From NCBI GenBank assembly GCA_036435485.1, contig CM071596.1, positions 18,936,001 to 19,000,000 of the forward strand: 64,000 nucleotides of DNA, read 5' to 3'. Below the pieces are notes generated by a model, which was not told the DNA's origin, made no database searches, and saw only the letters and a program-made list of their open reading frames with translations. The position numbers were made by a program, and so were the translations under genes. This document shows positions 49,042-61,100 of this stretch, piece by piece; the first letter of the stretch is position 1; every line of letters starts with the position of its first letter. Source of the DNA: Saposhnikovia divaricata. Lineage: Eukaryota > Streptophyta > Magnoliopsida > Apiales > Apiaceae.

Positions 49042-49626
49042 TAGAGCATCTCCAATGATATTGGCTAAAATAGTTGATTAAAATAATGTAAAATAATGAT
49101 TAAGTAAATTTTATTGAATCTATAAGGTATTGTATTTCAATGGAGTTGGCTGTAGGCCCGTTTGCCTCCCCTAATTTATGATTTATAAGTTATTTATTTC
49201 GAAAAAAAATTCGTATTTACATTTTTTTTAGAAAAAAAAAGTATATGGGGAGTTTAACATTCATTTTCTTGCAAAAATAAGTTACTTATTTAAAAAAAGT
49301 ATATATTTCCTAACTTTTTTCCAGAATAAGTTACCTATTTCTGAAAAATAAGATAAGCCAAACGGGGCCTATAATGATTAGTTATATTATAAATATAGCA
49401 TGTTATTATTATTTCAAATTGCTAAAAATAGAATGTATTATTTTAAATGGTAATATAATAATGTGAAGTTTCATTGTAAGTATAGTCAATATGATGAGAT
49501 TATCTAAAATTTTAGAAAACAGTCCCGTTGGAGATGAAATTTTTTTACACAATTTTTATAATTTTTACTTAAAACATGTTTGACAAACTTTTAGCTAAGG
49601 AATTTGTATGGTTGGAAATGTTCTAA
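49042..49626. mobile_element. MITE of the GAGCATCTCCAA family, carrying another MITE
   Basis: The left end TTAGAGCATCTCCAA (from 49041) and the right end TTGGAAATGTTCTAA (49612-49626) pair with two mismatches. Inner sequence aligns with the copy at 1601-1985, except for a 218-bp block at 49153-49370 that is absent there. Confidence 0.7.
49153..49370. mobile_element. MITE nested inside a MITE, ends GGCCCGTTTG
   Basis: TIRs GGCCCGTTTGCC and (reverse strand) GGCCCCGTTTGGC. The empty site is visible in the related copy near 1709 (GGCTATAATGATT). The flanking TA suggests a TA or TATA target. It is non-coding and rich in AAGTTA(C/T)TTATT repeats. Confidence 0.7.
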
Positions 49627-50370
49627 TGTTTGATGAATATAACGAATGGATGATTAAAACCAATTGCGTGTTATGGATTAATTTCCATATTACGTATTAA
49701 CAGGTGCGAAGGGACAGTGTAACCGTACCTTACTAATATAAGTTCGAACGAAAATTACTAAGAACCCCGATTTATCTAAATTTAAAATTAGGATATTTAT
49801 TAAATATGTCCCAAATTAAGGGGTGCTTTTATGTTTATATCCCACTTTATTCATAATTTATAAATATGTCCTATGGTTAAAATTTAGCTCTTATTTAACT
49901 CATATACATATAACTATACATATATTTATATTTAATAAGACCAAAATACCCCTAATACATAATAATATTTATTCTCTTTCTTTCCTCCTCCTCCTCCTCC
50001 TCCTCCTCCTCCTCCTCCCACCCTTCTTTTCCGACGCCACCGTCAACTTCTCCTCCAAGCTCTGGCCCCGCAGGGGCACCCTTTCCCGTCAACCCAATAT
50101 TTTGTTCTGTTACCAGCTGAGCTTCTCAGTCTCTCCCTTCATGTGTAGATGGAACACCTCATTCTAGTTTTTTGTATATGTATATCCACTTCTTTGCAGT
50201 AGTGGTAGTAGTTAGTAAAAGTAGAGTTCATGCTTGTCCAAATTCCAATCTTTTTACCACTATTAAATTGTCCGTAAAAACTACATTAAAAACTAAATAT
50301 ATTATAATTATTAATATGAGGATAAAATTGTCTTTTAAAAATGTGTAGTTAATTATTTAATCATGGTTAC
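49627..50370. other. Intergenic DNA with a (CCT)n run
   Basis: A CCT trinucleotide repeat spans 49984-50018. A 114-codon open frame (49823-50167) runs through it, with the repeat read as polyleucine. The last third is GC-richer and might be a gene fragment, but I recognise nothing. Confidence 0.45.
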
Positions 50371-51558
50371 TGTTGAGTATTGAACACACACATGAGAATA
50401 CAGAGGGGGGTGAATGGATTCTCAAACTTTTCTTACAATAAGTGTTTTTGGTGAAGGTTGTTTTAACTTGGTTTGAATCTGGTTGGGTAACAGAGTGTGT
50501 GTTTGTGTTTAATAGATTATGTAAGTGCGGAATATAAACACAAGAACGCGATATCACTTTAATCTAATATTGTATTAGATAAAGATCTGCTACAATCTGT
50601 GAATACAAATGTTAGTATTCTCAGCTTCTTTCTCAGAGAGATATTACTTGGAAGAACTCTAGATCACTCTGTTTGATACTTGCTAAAGAAGTAGGGTTGT
50701 TTACTTATAATACGTGAACAACTTGCTTACAACAAATAAGGTAGCAAACAAATTTGCTTTTTAATGTGTCTATCCAATTTGAGTAAACATCCAAACGGCT
50801 ACAGATTTGACTTCTTAGAACTCTGTTCAGATGCACTTCTTTAGCTCTTTGTCTCTTGTACTATCTCTCCAAGCTTCTTTGTAGGCTTTCCAACGTGCTT
50901 TATAGTATGTGGTCCATAAAGCGTCTTGGCTTGTTGCAGGTCTCTGATTTGTACAATTCTTCAGTATTTTGTCTCCAAGATTGTATTCGAGAAGTAACTC
51001 TGTTGGTGATTCGAGAACTAGAATTGGCTTAATCGATAACTCTGAGTTCTCGAATACTGTTGAACTGACATATCGAATCACTTCTCGAATAAGTCTTTTC
51101 TTCAGGAATCCTTGAGATATCGAATATAGTATTAGACATGTCGAATCTCTGAGTTCTCGAATGAGGCTTTGACTAGTTGACCTCCAGAGATATCGAACAG
51201 TGTCTTTTGAGATATCGAATCCCTCACTTCTCGAATACTAGACTTCTCAAATATAACAAACATACTTCTCGAATTGGTACTTAGGCAAATATTTATTCTC
51301 CAAATTCCCACTGTGCTTGTTTTGACAGTCTTGATCTTCAAGCTTGAGGCATGATCCTTGGAACTTCTTTCAAGCATTATTCTCTGACTTTAATTACAGT
51401 TACACAGGTAGAATTTGATGCCTATTACAAATACTACAACAAGTAGAAACTCTACAACTAGAGGTTCCCTCAGTTAAGAGGTCATGTAGGTAATGCAAAG
51501 CATTACAAATAATTAGGCTTGTTATTAGATGTATACAGGCATGCCTCTATGACTAACA
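50371..51558 (-). repeat. 3' LTR of the second SIRE-like element
   Basis: 1188 bp. The end near 50400 has ATTCACCCCCCTCTG (minus strand), typical of SIRE-type LTR ends. A TATTATAAGTAA box lies near 50714 on the minus strand, downstream of the heat-shock-like cluster. Confidence 0.75.
50986..51273 (-). promoter_or_regulatory. Cluster of TTCnnGAA (heat-shock-element-like) palindromes
   Basis: Seven 8-mers of the form TTCnnGAA occur in 288 bases: TTCGAGAA at 50986 and 51010; TTCTCGAA at 51047, 51082, 51154, 51228 and 51266. Several ATATCGAA variants lie between them. TTCnnGAA is the core of the heat-shock factor site, and LTRs of ONSEN-type copia elements use such clusters. The position, upstream of a TATA-like box in U3, fits a promoter role. 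Function is inferred. Confidence 0.55.
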
Positions 51559-51705
51559 ATCTCCCCCAAATTGTGAGTAAGACCCTTAGTCACAATTTCA
51601 TGTCTGATAACAAGCCTATCATACATAAAGATAAAACTTGAAAAGTACATGTATGTAACTTGATTGAAAATACAAAGAGGCATTCTTACAAGTTATGAAG
51701 AATTA

Positions 51706-53205
51706 CTAGCCATATCCTTTTGGATTCATCTCTTGAGCTTTGACTTGCAGATTCTCATTTTTCTTCTTTTCTTCAACTTCTTTATCCTTCTTCTTTGCAT
51801 TTTCTTCCATAGCAAGAACAATGTCTTTCATGGCAGTGAGTTCCTCAATTAGAGGAGAGCCTGATAGATCTTTAAGAACTTCATTCAGCTGTTTCTCAGA
51901 GTAGGAACTGATGTAGTCCATTCTAATCTTCACAGTTCTTCCATATTTCTTGTACTTGACTCTACATGGTCCCATGGCTCTTAACTCATCAGCCTTAGCT
52001 TCCATAGCAGCAACATCTGTTGTTGATGAAGAAGAACCTCAGCTGTAGAGGTAGCTTGAGTGTCAAACTTTTCATGGAGGAGTGCAACAGTGCCTGTGAG
52101 GTGAGCATTTGATTGTTTGAGTGAGCTAACTTCCTTTTCTAGAGTATCCACCTTGGTGAATAGCTCAGTAGCTTTAAAACCGGAGAGAGATTGTTCCTTG
52201 AGCCTCATCACTTCAAACTTGGACATATTGTGCACAGGGACTTCAGTCACCAACTTATCTCCATTCTGATTGGCAAAGAGGGTTCTCATCATAGCATTGG
52301 CATCAGTGGTCTGACCAGAGAGATTCTAAACTTGAGTTGCTAGATTGCGGACGGTACCATGAAGCAAAGCTAAACCATTGTGCATCTTGATGCAGGTAGA
52401 GTTGCAGTCTTTTATGGTTTTGAGAATAGGATCTATAGTTGGAAATTGGGCAGCAAATTCTCTCTTGATTTCTCCCACTGTCTTGGTTATTTCATCACAT
52501 ACTTTGTTGACCTCTGTCTTAACACCTTTGCCAAGATAGTGTGCAGCCTTGAGGAATCCCTTGTAAGAATCATTCAGGGCTTCATACACCTCACCAGGAG
52601 TAAGAGATTTAGCATTTGAGCCTAGTGAGGTGAGATATTCCTCTCTTAGATATTTGAGGGCTTCATTGAGAGTAATATCATACTTCCCTTGCAGCAAGGC
52701 ATCAACATTCCCATCTCTCTCAGCCTCATCTGCTATTATCTCCTTTTGCATCTCCACATCTTCCTTATGGCATAGCAGAATGGCTTCATAATCAGAATTT
52801 GAAATGTTGGAGGTGACAAGATGTTGAGCTATTTTTACAAACTCAGGAATCTAATCCACAACTAAGCTTTGAAGTGCTTCAACTGTCAATTGTGGTGGAA
52901 CAGACCCTGATCCTGAAGCACTGTCATGTTGCACAAGCTTCAGCCATTGTGACATAAAGTCAGAGCTAGAGCTAGGCAAGCTAGACTCCTCAGTTACAGA
53001 TGCAACTTCTGCAACCGGATGGAATGACTTTACTACTGGTGTCTCCACAGAAGTGGGATGAGTTACACCAATAGTTGACACATGCACAGAGTCTCTAGTA
53101 AAAACTAGTGAATCCTCTGTGTTTTTGATGGTGCATTAGGATATGCCCCAGCTAGCATTCCCTCACCATCTAAATGCGGTTCCTGGGTGGTGAGCAAAGT
53201 GTCAT
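51706..53205 (-). pseudogene. Downstream ORF remnant of the second SIRE-like element
   Basis: Reading leftward: an N-terminal piece (phrase QEPHLDGEGMLAGAYP) to a frameshift at an A5 run near 53128, then VSTIGVTHPTSVE to a TAG at 52853. It stays open to a TAG at 52328, then to a frameshift near 52010-52040, and ends at 51706. The product is hydrophilic with coiled-coil stretches (LFTKVDTLEKEVSSLKQS; ENAKKKDKEVEEKKKNE). It occupies the same place as the 3' ORF of the first SIRE-like element but is not obviously the same sequence. Function unknown. Confidence 0.6.
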
Positions 53206-53215
53206 TGTTTGCACT

Positions 53216-55676
53216 AAATATGAATAAGTCAAGTTCGTTCCCACAGAGATCTGGTTAGGTTTCAATTCAGTTCATACACCTATGCAACAATGTATGGTTT
53301 TTATTCACTGCTAATACAATTAACAAGGTTGGGTTTAGATTAACTATAATTAACTAAGAAACAAATTAACAAAACTAAGAATTAACTAACTAAAGAGAAT
53401 TGGAATCGAATTACTTATGCAAGAGAAAACATGGGATCCTAACTTCATTAAATACTTTGCTTAGATATGACGCCTTTAATCACTATATGCAATGGTTATG
53501 ATATCTGATCGGATAACACGAAACAAGTACACGCTACCTGTCAGCATACGCATACCAAACTAAACATACATCCACAAAAGAGATAAAAGATGAATAGACA
53601 CCAATTATGCTTAGACCCTATATGTCTATATGCTCGAGATTGGCAACATTCTGTCTAGCTGCTTGAAATTACCCTTATTCTTCGTTTCAACTCCGAATTG
53701 CATTCCATTTCTTCCGGCAATCTCGCAACGCGATGAACTTTCATTCTAGCCTTCAAATTCCACCTTGCAATCACATTGAAATGATCTTTCCTCTTCTAGG
53801 GTCACTTCCTGCACAACTCACTAAAACACATCAAAACTACAACAAACTTGAGGCCAAGTGAATCAATTTAAGCCGAATTGAAGCGATCCAAGTAGATATA
53901 AATCCACTTATCACACCCCAAACTTAAACCGATGCTTGTCCTCAAGCATAACAAATATACAACTAACTAGTACCACTTCCGTAGGTGATCACGGTTGCAT
54001 TTGGCATATGAAACAAGCCCTTTAAACCCCTAGGCAGCCGTAGTGGATGAGTAAGGTCTCGTGAGGGCCTATAGTGAATGTACCCACAAAATCCAATACA
54101 ATGCAATGCATGAATGAAACTAATATGAAAATGCATATGATTTACTACTAATACATCACCACACCTTCAAATCCTCTCATGTCATTTCAACTTGAGAATC
54201 AAAGTAATAATGCAATGTCTTGGTGTCGAAAGTGCAAGTATTCACATAGTCTACTCAATGAACATGCATAAGCTCTCAAAAGTCCATGTCAAGTGTAAGA
54301 ATAAGTTAGTGACCATGCTAAGCCTACAAGAGTACATCTTTGAGACAAAACTCGGGATCTCATACGCAAAAAAAGTACACACTCACAATCCACTCACAAA
54401 AGAATATTCACTCAAGAACAAGGGTAAGTGTATCACTCAATTCCAACAAAATCATAAGCATGCTTGACAATTGGTATCAATCTAACTCTTAACACAACAT
54501 ACATCAATGACGATAATCAAAAGGTCTTTAATTGGGTTGTAACGGGGCTAGGGACAAGGTATGTTAAATTAGCCAAATCAGGTGAAGTGTCAAAAGCTAG
54601 TAGGAACTATAATGAATCATACACAACACCCTATTTCCCGCCACATAATTTATTATTTTTCTTCCAACAAAAACACTCGACTAGTCGACTAAAGTAGGAT
54701 CACAACAAACACAAATATGCTCTCATAATAATTTTTCCCTTTTTTTTTCTTTTTCCGAGAGCTAAATAAAGCAATAATATAAACAATAACAATGATCCCA
54801 CGATTTTATTACACATGCCGACTATCAAGTAAATAACCAAACCCAATGTTCAATATTTCCCCCAAAATTATGACAAAAAAAACCCTACTTGTACACCTTA
54901 TTACTCCCTTAAGCACTCTACTAGCCTTTGACAATGTGGGTTCAAATTAATGTAAGGCCAATACAAGAAAAAGGTCTAGGCAAGTAATGTGGTATGTCAC
55001 CGAAAAAATAGGATTAAGCTCAACGGGTTTACTAATTGATCATGTAAATATGGTGAGGTAATATTGGAAAATATGCGGTTATTCATAAATGCCTTTATCA
55101 TTTTAATCGTCAAATAATGTCATGCATTTCAAGAAAGACCTCAAACAACTGCTAGCAATGCAAACAATCCGTGGACACTCAAGCAAACGAATAAATTGCA
55201 ACAAATATGCAATAAGGCTCAAAAGCTCACTCGGTGCAAGGAAAAACATACTCAATCCCAAGCAAAAATCTCTCTAATGCAACTACTTGTATTCAAAGCA
55301 TGCAAACTAAATCAACTTGCACCTATTCATGTCCTTCTAATTACTCACAACATTCAATAAGTATACTAGCTTCAACTTACTAGTGTATGTGTGTGCACAA
55401 GAACAAAGCATATCACTTCTCAATCAAAAGCGTCAACAACACAAAATTCCTATCTAGCATGGGTGCAAATGCAAACTACTATGGACTCACATGATAATAA
55501 CACGAACAAAACATGCATGAATTATAACTAAAATGTGAAGCATGATATCCTACATGACACATAACTACTATAAACAACTACATATCTACTACTCATCCCT
55601 CGAACCACCCCCAAACTTGAAATATTCAATTTCCGCATTGAATGAAAGTAAATAGGAGGGATAGTAGGAAACATAC
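53216..55676 (-). mobile_element. 3' end of an Athila-type Ty3/gypsy element
   Basis: On the minus strand, 55676 to 53914 is the long non-coding region typical of Athila after pol. It includes a TTCAAGTTTGGGGGTGG purine motif (~55604-55620) and ends in AAGTTTGGGGTG. The LTR then starts TGATAAGTGG at 53913 and runs to about 53216, where it is truncated. Phrases such as GACATATAGGGTCTAAGCAT and GTGGGAACGA match the plus-strand LTR at 57617 and 57974. It has no coding sequence. Confidence 0.7.
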
Positions 55677-55879
55677 TGATAAGTGGATTTTATATCCACT
55701 TATTATGCGCTATTTTGGCCTAGATTGGTGGTTTGTCCTTAAGTATGTTGTGTCTTTTAATTCATTTTTGTTGTGTTTCAGGATTTGTTGTGCAGAACTC
55801 GGAACTTTAGGTATCAAGGCGATAAAAGGCTAAAAACAGTGGATTTCTGTCTAAATTTTATCAAGTGGACTGGTTACGA

Positions 55880-56165
55880 GGAAAAAGAATTATCATAAAG
55901 GAATCCTGAATGATATATTCTTAAATCTGGAACCCCGGTTGGAATTGATATATTTTTCGTTTCGCAAAAGGAATCCAGTTTTAGATCCTCAAGAGGCCGT
56001 AATTCGCACCTGGGCGAGCAATGAGAAAATAGAATTATCACAAAAAGATGGAAAGTGATATATTCTTAAAGAGAAAAGCCCGATTGGAATTGATATATTT
56101 TTCGTTAAGGAAAAGGAGTCCGGTTTCAGATCCTCAATTAACCGCAGCTCAGAACCTAATGATTC
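55880..56165 (+). repeat. ~140-bp tandem duplication inside the Athila LTR
   Basis: The phrases AGAATTATCA, TGATATATTCTTAAA, TTGGAATTGATATATTTTTC and CAGATCCTCAA occur in the same order in 55880-56010 and 56030-56140. The copies have diverged clearly. Confidence 0.75.
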
Positions 56166-56727
56166 ATTTATATTAATAAATATTTTATTTAATTAGAAAA
56201 TTATAATTATAAATATCTAATAATATTAGATATTTATTTTTTTATAATTTCTGAATTAATTTAAATATTTGTTAATTAAAAATTATAAGTTAGAAAAAAA
56301 AAGAAAAAAAAAAGAAAAACAAAAAAAAGGGGAAACGAATTGTGCAGGTGGTAATCAAAGTCAATGCATGTGATGAGAAAACAAAACTAAAGTAATACTA
56401 GTGCTGTGTCGGCATTAATAACTAATAAAGGAATGGTGTCAAATTGCAAACAAAAGCTGTCGGCCAGTGTTTATTATTCTGTTCACGCGCCTGAGCCATG
56501 GTGACATACACGCGCCCGTGTTATTAAAGAAAAAGGCCGCGCATGGCTTGCACGCGGTAGTCCTGCATCTGGCCTTTACTCACCTGTTTCATTGTTGTAA
56601 AAATAAAAATGTTAGCAGGTCATAGGCGACTGCTTTCCAGATATTTTTTTTATTGGTGCATCTTGCTTTCGGCTAGTGCTATGGCCGGCTAATTTATTTT
56701 TATTGCTCAAGGCCTGCTATTTTCTCC

Positions 56728-56735
56728 TATAAATA
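56728..56735 (+). promoter_or_regulatory. TATA box of the Athila LTR
   Basis: TATAAATA inside CTCCTATAAATAGGAG, which is itself a palindrome. It is the best promoter candidate in the LTR; the transcript would start about 30 bases downstream. Confidence 0.55.
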
Positions 56736-57085
56736 GGAGTGTTTTCATTCGGTTTTGTACACAAAAAATTGGAGAGCTGAATTCTCTCTTGTAGTTTCTA
56801 AAAATTCAGTTTTATTCTCTAGCTTCTTGTAATTTTATTTTTATTTTAAACACTTTAATTTTTGGCAAATTTTAGTATAAGTGTTATTTAGGTTGAAGAA
56901 ATTACGGGAATTATTTGGAGTGCTCTTCTCTTTCGGTGGAAGCTATTTCGGTTTTATTTTCTAATTTCTTATTTTACAGGGAATTATCGGAGTGCTCGTT
57001 TCTTGCAAGTGGAAATTATTTCGGTTTTAGTTTCTAAACTCTTATAATTTTCATATTTAATTTATCGTAATTTTTAATTTAGTTT

Positions 57086-57101
57086 TATTATTGTTGTTAT
57101 T

Positions 57102-57179
<78 letters not shown>

Positions 57180-57189
57180 GTTATTATTA

Positions 57190-57256
<67 letters not shown>
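57086..57256. repeat. (TTA)n microsatellite, ~57 units
   Basis: A TTA/ATT run of about 170 bases with a few TTG interruptions. It creates a spurious polyisoleucine frame on the minus strand. Confidence 0.95.
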
Positions 57257-58048
57257 GATTTCAATTAATCCCATGATGACGATTCGTTTAATTATGAACT
57301 AATCGCCGTCATGGGATTCTAATGGATTTATTTACGTAATTTAGTAATTCGATGCCTTAATAAATTGTGTTATGATAAAAATTTCCGATTGCCTAACGTG
57401 GTTGTGCTTAATTTATTAGATGCGTAGCTATCATCTAAATTATTAATTCTTAATGAATGCGAAAGTGGATTTGAGAATTTAGAATTTGCCATGTTAGCAC
57501 AGGTTCGTAATTTTCATATATAATTACGATTAGTGGTAGGGTTTTGGATCACATCGCCCTGTGTAGCCAAAAATAAGGAATTTATTCGTAAACCAGTTAT
57601 GTTTTCAAATCTTATAGACATATAGGGTCTAGACATAAATGGTGTCCACGCAACTTCTATCTTTTTAAGTGGATGTTTGTATGGTTTGATATAAGTTAAG
57701 GCTGAAAGGCGCTTATATTAGTTTCGTGTTCCCGGCTAGCTTTCATAATTATCAGAATCACTTTAAATTAAGGCATCAATTCTAAATGAAATAAATAATG
57801 AATATTAGAATCCCATGTTTATCTCATATATATAATCTTTATCATATTATTTTTAGTCGTTATTTCATTAATTAATTGTGATTTGAACAAACCAACCATT
57901 TCGTTGTTCAGGCTTCTATAATTAACCGAACGTTGTTGAATAAACATATTTACTTAAATACACCAAGTCTTCGTGGGAACGATCCTTATTTCCCTATATT
58001 GCTTTTGGACTGCGTATACTTGCGTAGAGAAAATAGCGAACAAGTTTT

Positions 58049-58066
58049 TGGCGCCGCTGCCGGGGA
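58049..58066 (+). other. Primer-binding site of the Athila-type element
   Basis: TGGCGCCGCTGCCGGGGA follows the LTR by six bases. It matches the TGGCGCC(G/A)TTGCCGGGGA site of Athila/Tat elements with one change (C for T). Confidence 0.85.
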
Positions 58067-58178
58067 CTCGGTGTTATTTTGTTTATGTGTTTTACTACAA
58101 TAGAAGTTAATTTGTTTGACTTGAACATTTGATCTTATATTTTGAAGTGATTATTTGTGTTCAGATACTTGGATTTTT

Positions 58179-61100
58179 ATGCTAACACGTGCTAAAGCAT
58201 TAAAAGCCAAGCAAGTACTTAAACTAGCAAATACTCACAAGATGGACGGAGAAGCCGAAGTAGTTGCACCTGCAGCAGCAAGGGCCTTAATGGACTACTC
58301 GCAACCGAAGATTGATGACATTCAGTCAAGTATCATTCGTCCAGCAATTGCGGCTCCTACATTTGAAATTAAATCCAGCACTATTCAGATGGTGCAGAAT
58401 CAAGTACATTACGGAGGAACTGCAACGGAAGATCCTAACTTACACATTAGGAACTTCATAGAAATATGCGACACATTTAGATTCAACAATGTGTCAGATG
58501 ATGCTGTAAAGTTGAGACTCCACCCGTTTTCCTTAAGAGACAAGGCCAAAAGTTGGTTACACTCTCTGCCACCGGGATCTATCACCACTTGGGCTGATCT
58601 AGCTCAAAAGTTTCTTAGCAAATTCTTCCCCATGGCAAAGACTGCAGCTATAAGGAATGCTATCACGCAATTTTCTCAACAGTCTGGTGAATCTTTATGT
58701 GAAGCGTGGGAAAGATACAAGGAAATGCTTCGACAATGCCCTCATCATGGCATGCCAAATTGGATGGTCATAAATTGCTTCTATAATGGACTAGGAATAC
58801 AATCAAGGCCAATGGTAGATGCAGCTTCAGGGGGAGCATTATGGGCTAAAAGTTATGAGGAGGCCTACGATCTTATCGAGATGATGGCAGCTAATGAATA
58901 TCAAAATCCAACTCAGAGGATGCCACAACAGAAGGTAGCAGGAATTCTTAATGTCGACAAGGCCACTTCCTTAGCAGCTCAGATAGAGGCTTTGAACTTG
59001 AAAATAAACTCTTTGACAGCACAAGGATTTCATCAAGTTGCTAGTGTTTGTGAGTTGTGTGCGGGCGCACATGAATCAAACCAATGTGCCATCTCAAACG
59101 AGTCGGTTCAATTCGTAAGCAATTTCCAAAGACAGCATCAGCCAGCTCCAAATTCCTACCATCCGAACAACCGAAATCATCCAAATTTCAGTTGGAGCAA
59201 TAATCAAGGAGGAGCGCAACAATCAAATCAGCCCTACCAACAATTTCAAAATCAGCAGTTTGGAGCTAGGCCATATAATCCATCTGGATTCCAGCAACAG
59301 CAGGGGCACCAATATCAGCAACAATATGCCCCCACGACAATTTCAACCCCCAGGATTTCAACAACAATCCTATGGGAATTCTGGGCAATCATCTTCTAGT
59401 GAAAAGGCAGAATTGGAGGAGTTGAGGTTGGCGTCCAAAAGCCAAGCAGCTTCTATTAAAAATCTGGAAACTCAATTGGGACAACTCGCTAGTTTCATGA
59501 TGAGCCGACCTCAAGGAACACTCCCCAGTGATACTGAAGCTAATCCAGGGAGAAAGGACAACCAAGAGCACATTAAAGCCATCACTTTAAGATCGGGGAA
59601 AGTCACAGAAGGCATTGAATTGGAAAGAGCAAATAAAATTCTGCCCGATGAAGAAACGGAAAAAGTGAACTTGGGAAACACCGAGGACAAGGGTAAGGCT
59701 CCAATTTCAAGCACGGAGGTAGAAGAAAGTGTACCACCTCCTAAACAATCAGTCCTTGCACAGAAAGAAGTAGAAGAGCATGTCTATCCACCTCCGCCAT
59801 TTCCTCGACGTTTGCAAAAACAAAAACTGGACAAGAAGTTTGGCAAATTTCTTGAAGTCTTTAAGAAATTACATATCAACATTCCATTTGCTGAAGCCCT
59901 GGAGCAAATGCCGAGTTATTCCAAGTTCATGAAGGGCATTCTATCGAGAAAGATAAAACTTGAGGACTTAGAAACTGTTGCTTTGACAGAGGAGTGTAGT
60001 GCGGTATTGCAACAAAAGTTACCGCCTAAGCTAAAAGATCCTGGAAGTTTCACCATACCATGCACCATTGGGAATTTGTCTTTTGACAAATGTTTATGTG
60101 ATTTAGGAGCAAGCATCAACCTCATGCCATACTCAGTTTTCTTACAACTTGGCCTTCCTGAGCCAAACCCGACGAACATGTCACTTCAGTTAGCTGATCG
60201 CTCTATCACTTATCCTCAGGGAATTGTTGAAGATGTCCTAGTGAAAGTAGACAAACTTATCTTTCCAGCTGATTTTGTCATACTTGATTTCGAAGAGGAC
60301 AAGAAGATTCCGATCATTCTTGGTAGACCATTCTTGGCGACAGGACAAACATTGATTGACGTCTAAAAGGGGGAACTTACAATGAGGGTGCATGATCAAA
60401 ATGTCTCTTTCAACGTTTTTAAAGCCATGAAGTTTCCAACAGAAGAAGAACAGTGTCTGAAGGTAGACTTGATTGAGTCTACGGTACAAGAAAAGTTGGA
60501 TCACATGTTCATGAATGACACTTTGGAAAAGGCCCTTAGTGGAAGGTATTCATTAGATGAAGATGACATAGATGAACAATTGCAATATCTGGATGCTTTG
60601 CCGTGGCAAAGAAAATTTGAAAGACCAGTTGAATCATTGGATCTTCCAGAACTAAAAGGGCCGCATCAGCAAATGAAACCATCTATCGAGGAAGCTCCAA
60701 CTCTAGAGCTCAAACCACTTCCTAATCACTTAAAGTATGCTTCTCTTGGTGAATCATCTACCTTACCTGTGATTATATCTGCTAACCTTTCAGACTCTGA
60801 GGAAGACAAGCTTTTAAGAGTCCTGAGGGAATTCAAAACAGCCATTGGTTGGACCCTAGCGGATATCAAAGGCATCAGCCCAGCTTATTGTCAACATAAA
60901 ATTCCATTGGAAGAAGGTAGTAAACCAACAGTGGAGCATCAAAGGCGGCTAAATCCTCTTATGAAAGAGGTAGTGAAGAAAGAAATCATCAAGTGGCTGG
61001 ATGCAGGGATTATCTATCCCATTTCTGACAGTGCATGGGTGAGTCCAGTGCAATGTGTACCGAAGAAAGGAGGCATGACTGTGATTACCAATGAAAAGAA

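Larger units (their letters stand above)
50371..53215 (-). mobile_element. 3' end of a second SIRE-like copia element
   Basis: On the minus strand: part of a downstream ORF (53205-51706), purine tract TTGGGGGAGAT, then LTR TGTTAGTCAT...CTCAACA (51558 to 50371). The 5' LTR, gag and pol are missing; the sequence stops near 53215, where an Athila-type LTR fragment begins. The LTR family differs from that of the element at 29751. Confidence 0.8.
55677..58042 (+). repeat. 5' LTR of the Athila-type element
   Basis: 2366 bp. It starts with a palindrome (ATAAGTGGAT / ATCCACTTAT) and ends in GAACA. It contains a tandem duplication, a TATA box, a long TTA microsatellite and a GTGGGAACGA motif. Confidence 0.85.

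Noticed and set aside
49823..50167. A small gene with a leucine-rich start
   Set aside because: The leucines come from the CCT repeat; no start context, domain or exon structure could be supported.
57074..57274. A polyisoleucine ORF
   Set aside because: Direct translation of the TTA microsatellite in the Athila LTR.
58045..58070. A tRNA-derived or GC-rich RNA gene
   Set aside because: The TGGCGCC stretch is the retrotransposon primer-binding site directly after the LTR, not a tRNA gene.
59325..59340. Programmed frameshift between Athila gag and pol
   Set aside because: Athila-type elements usually have gag and pol in one frame, and the shift lies at a C5 run where one extra base explains it. 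I treat it as an indel or sequence error.
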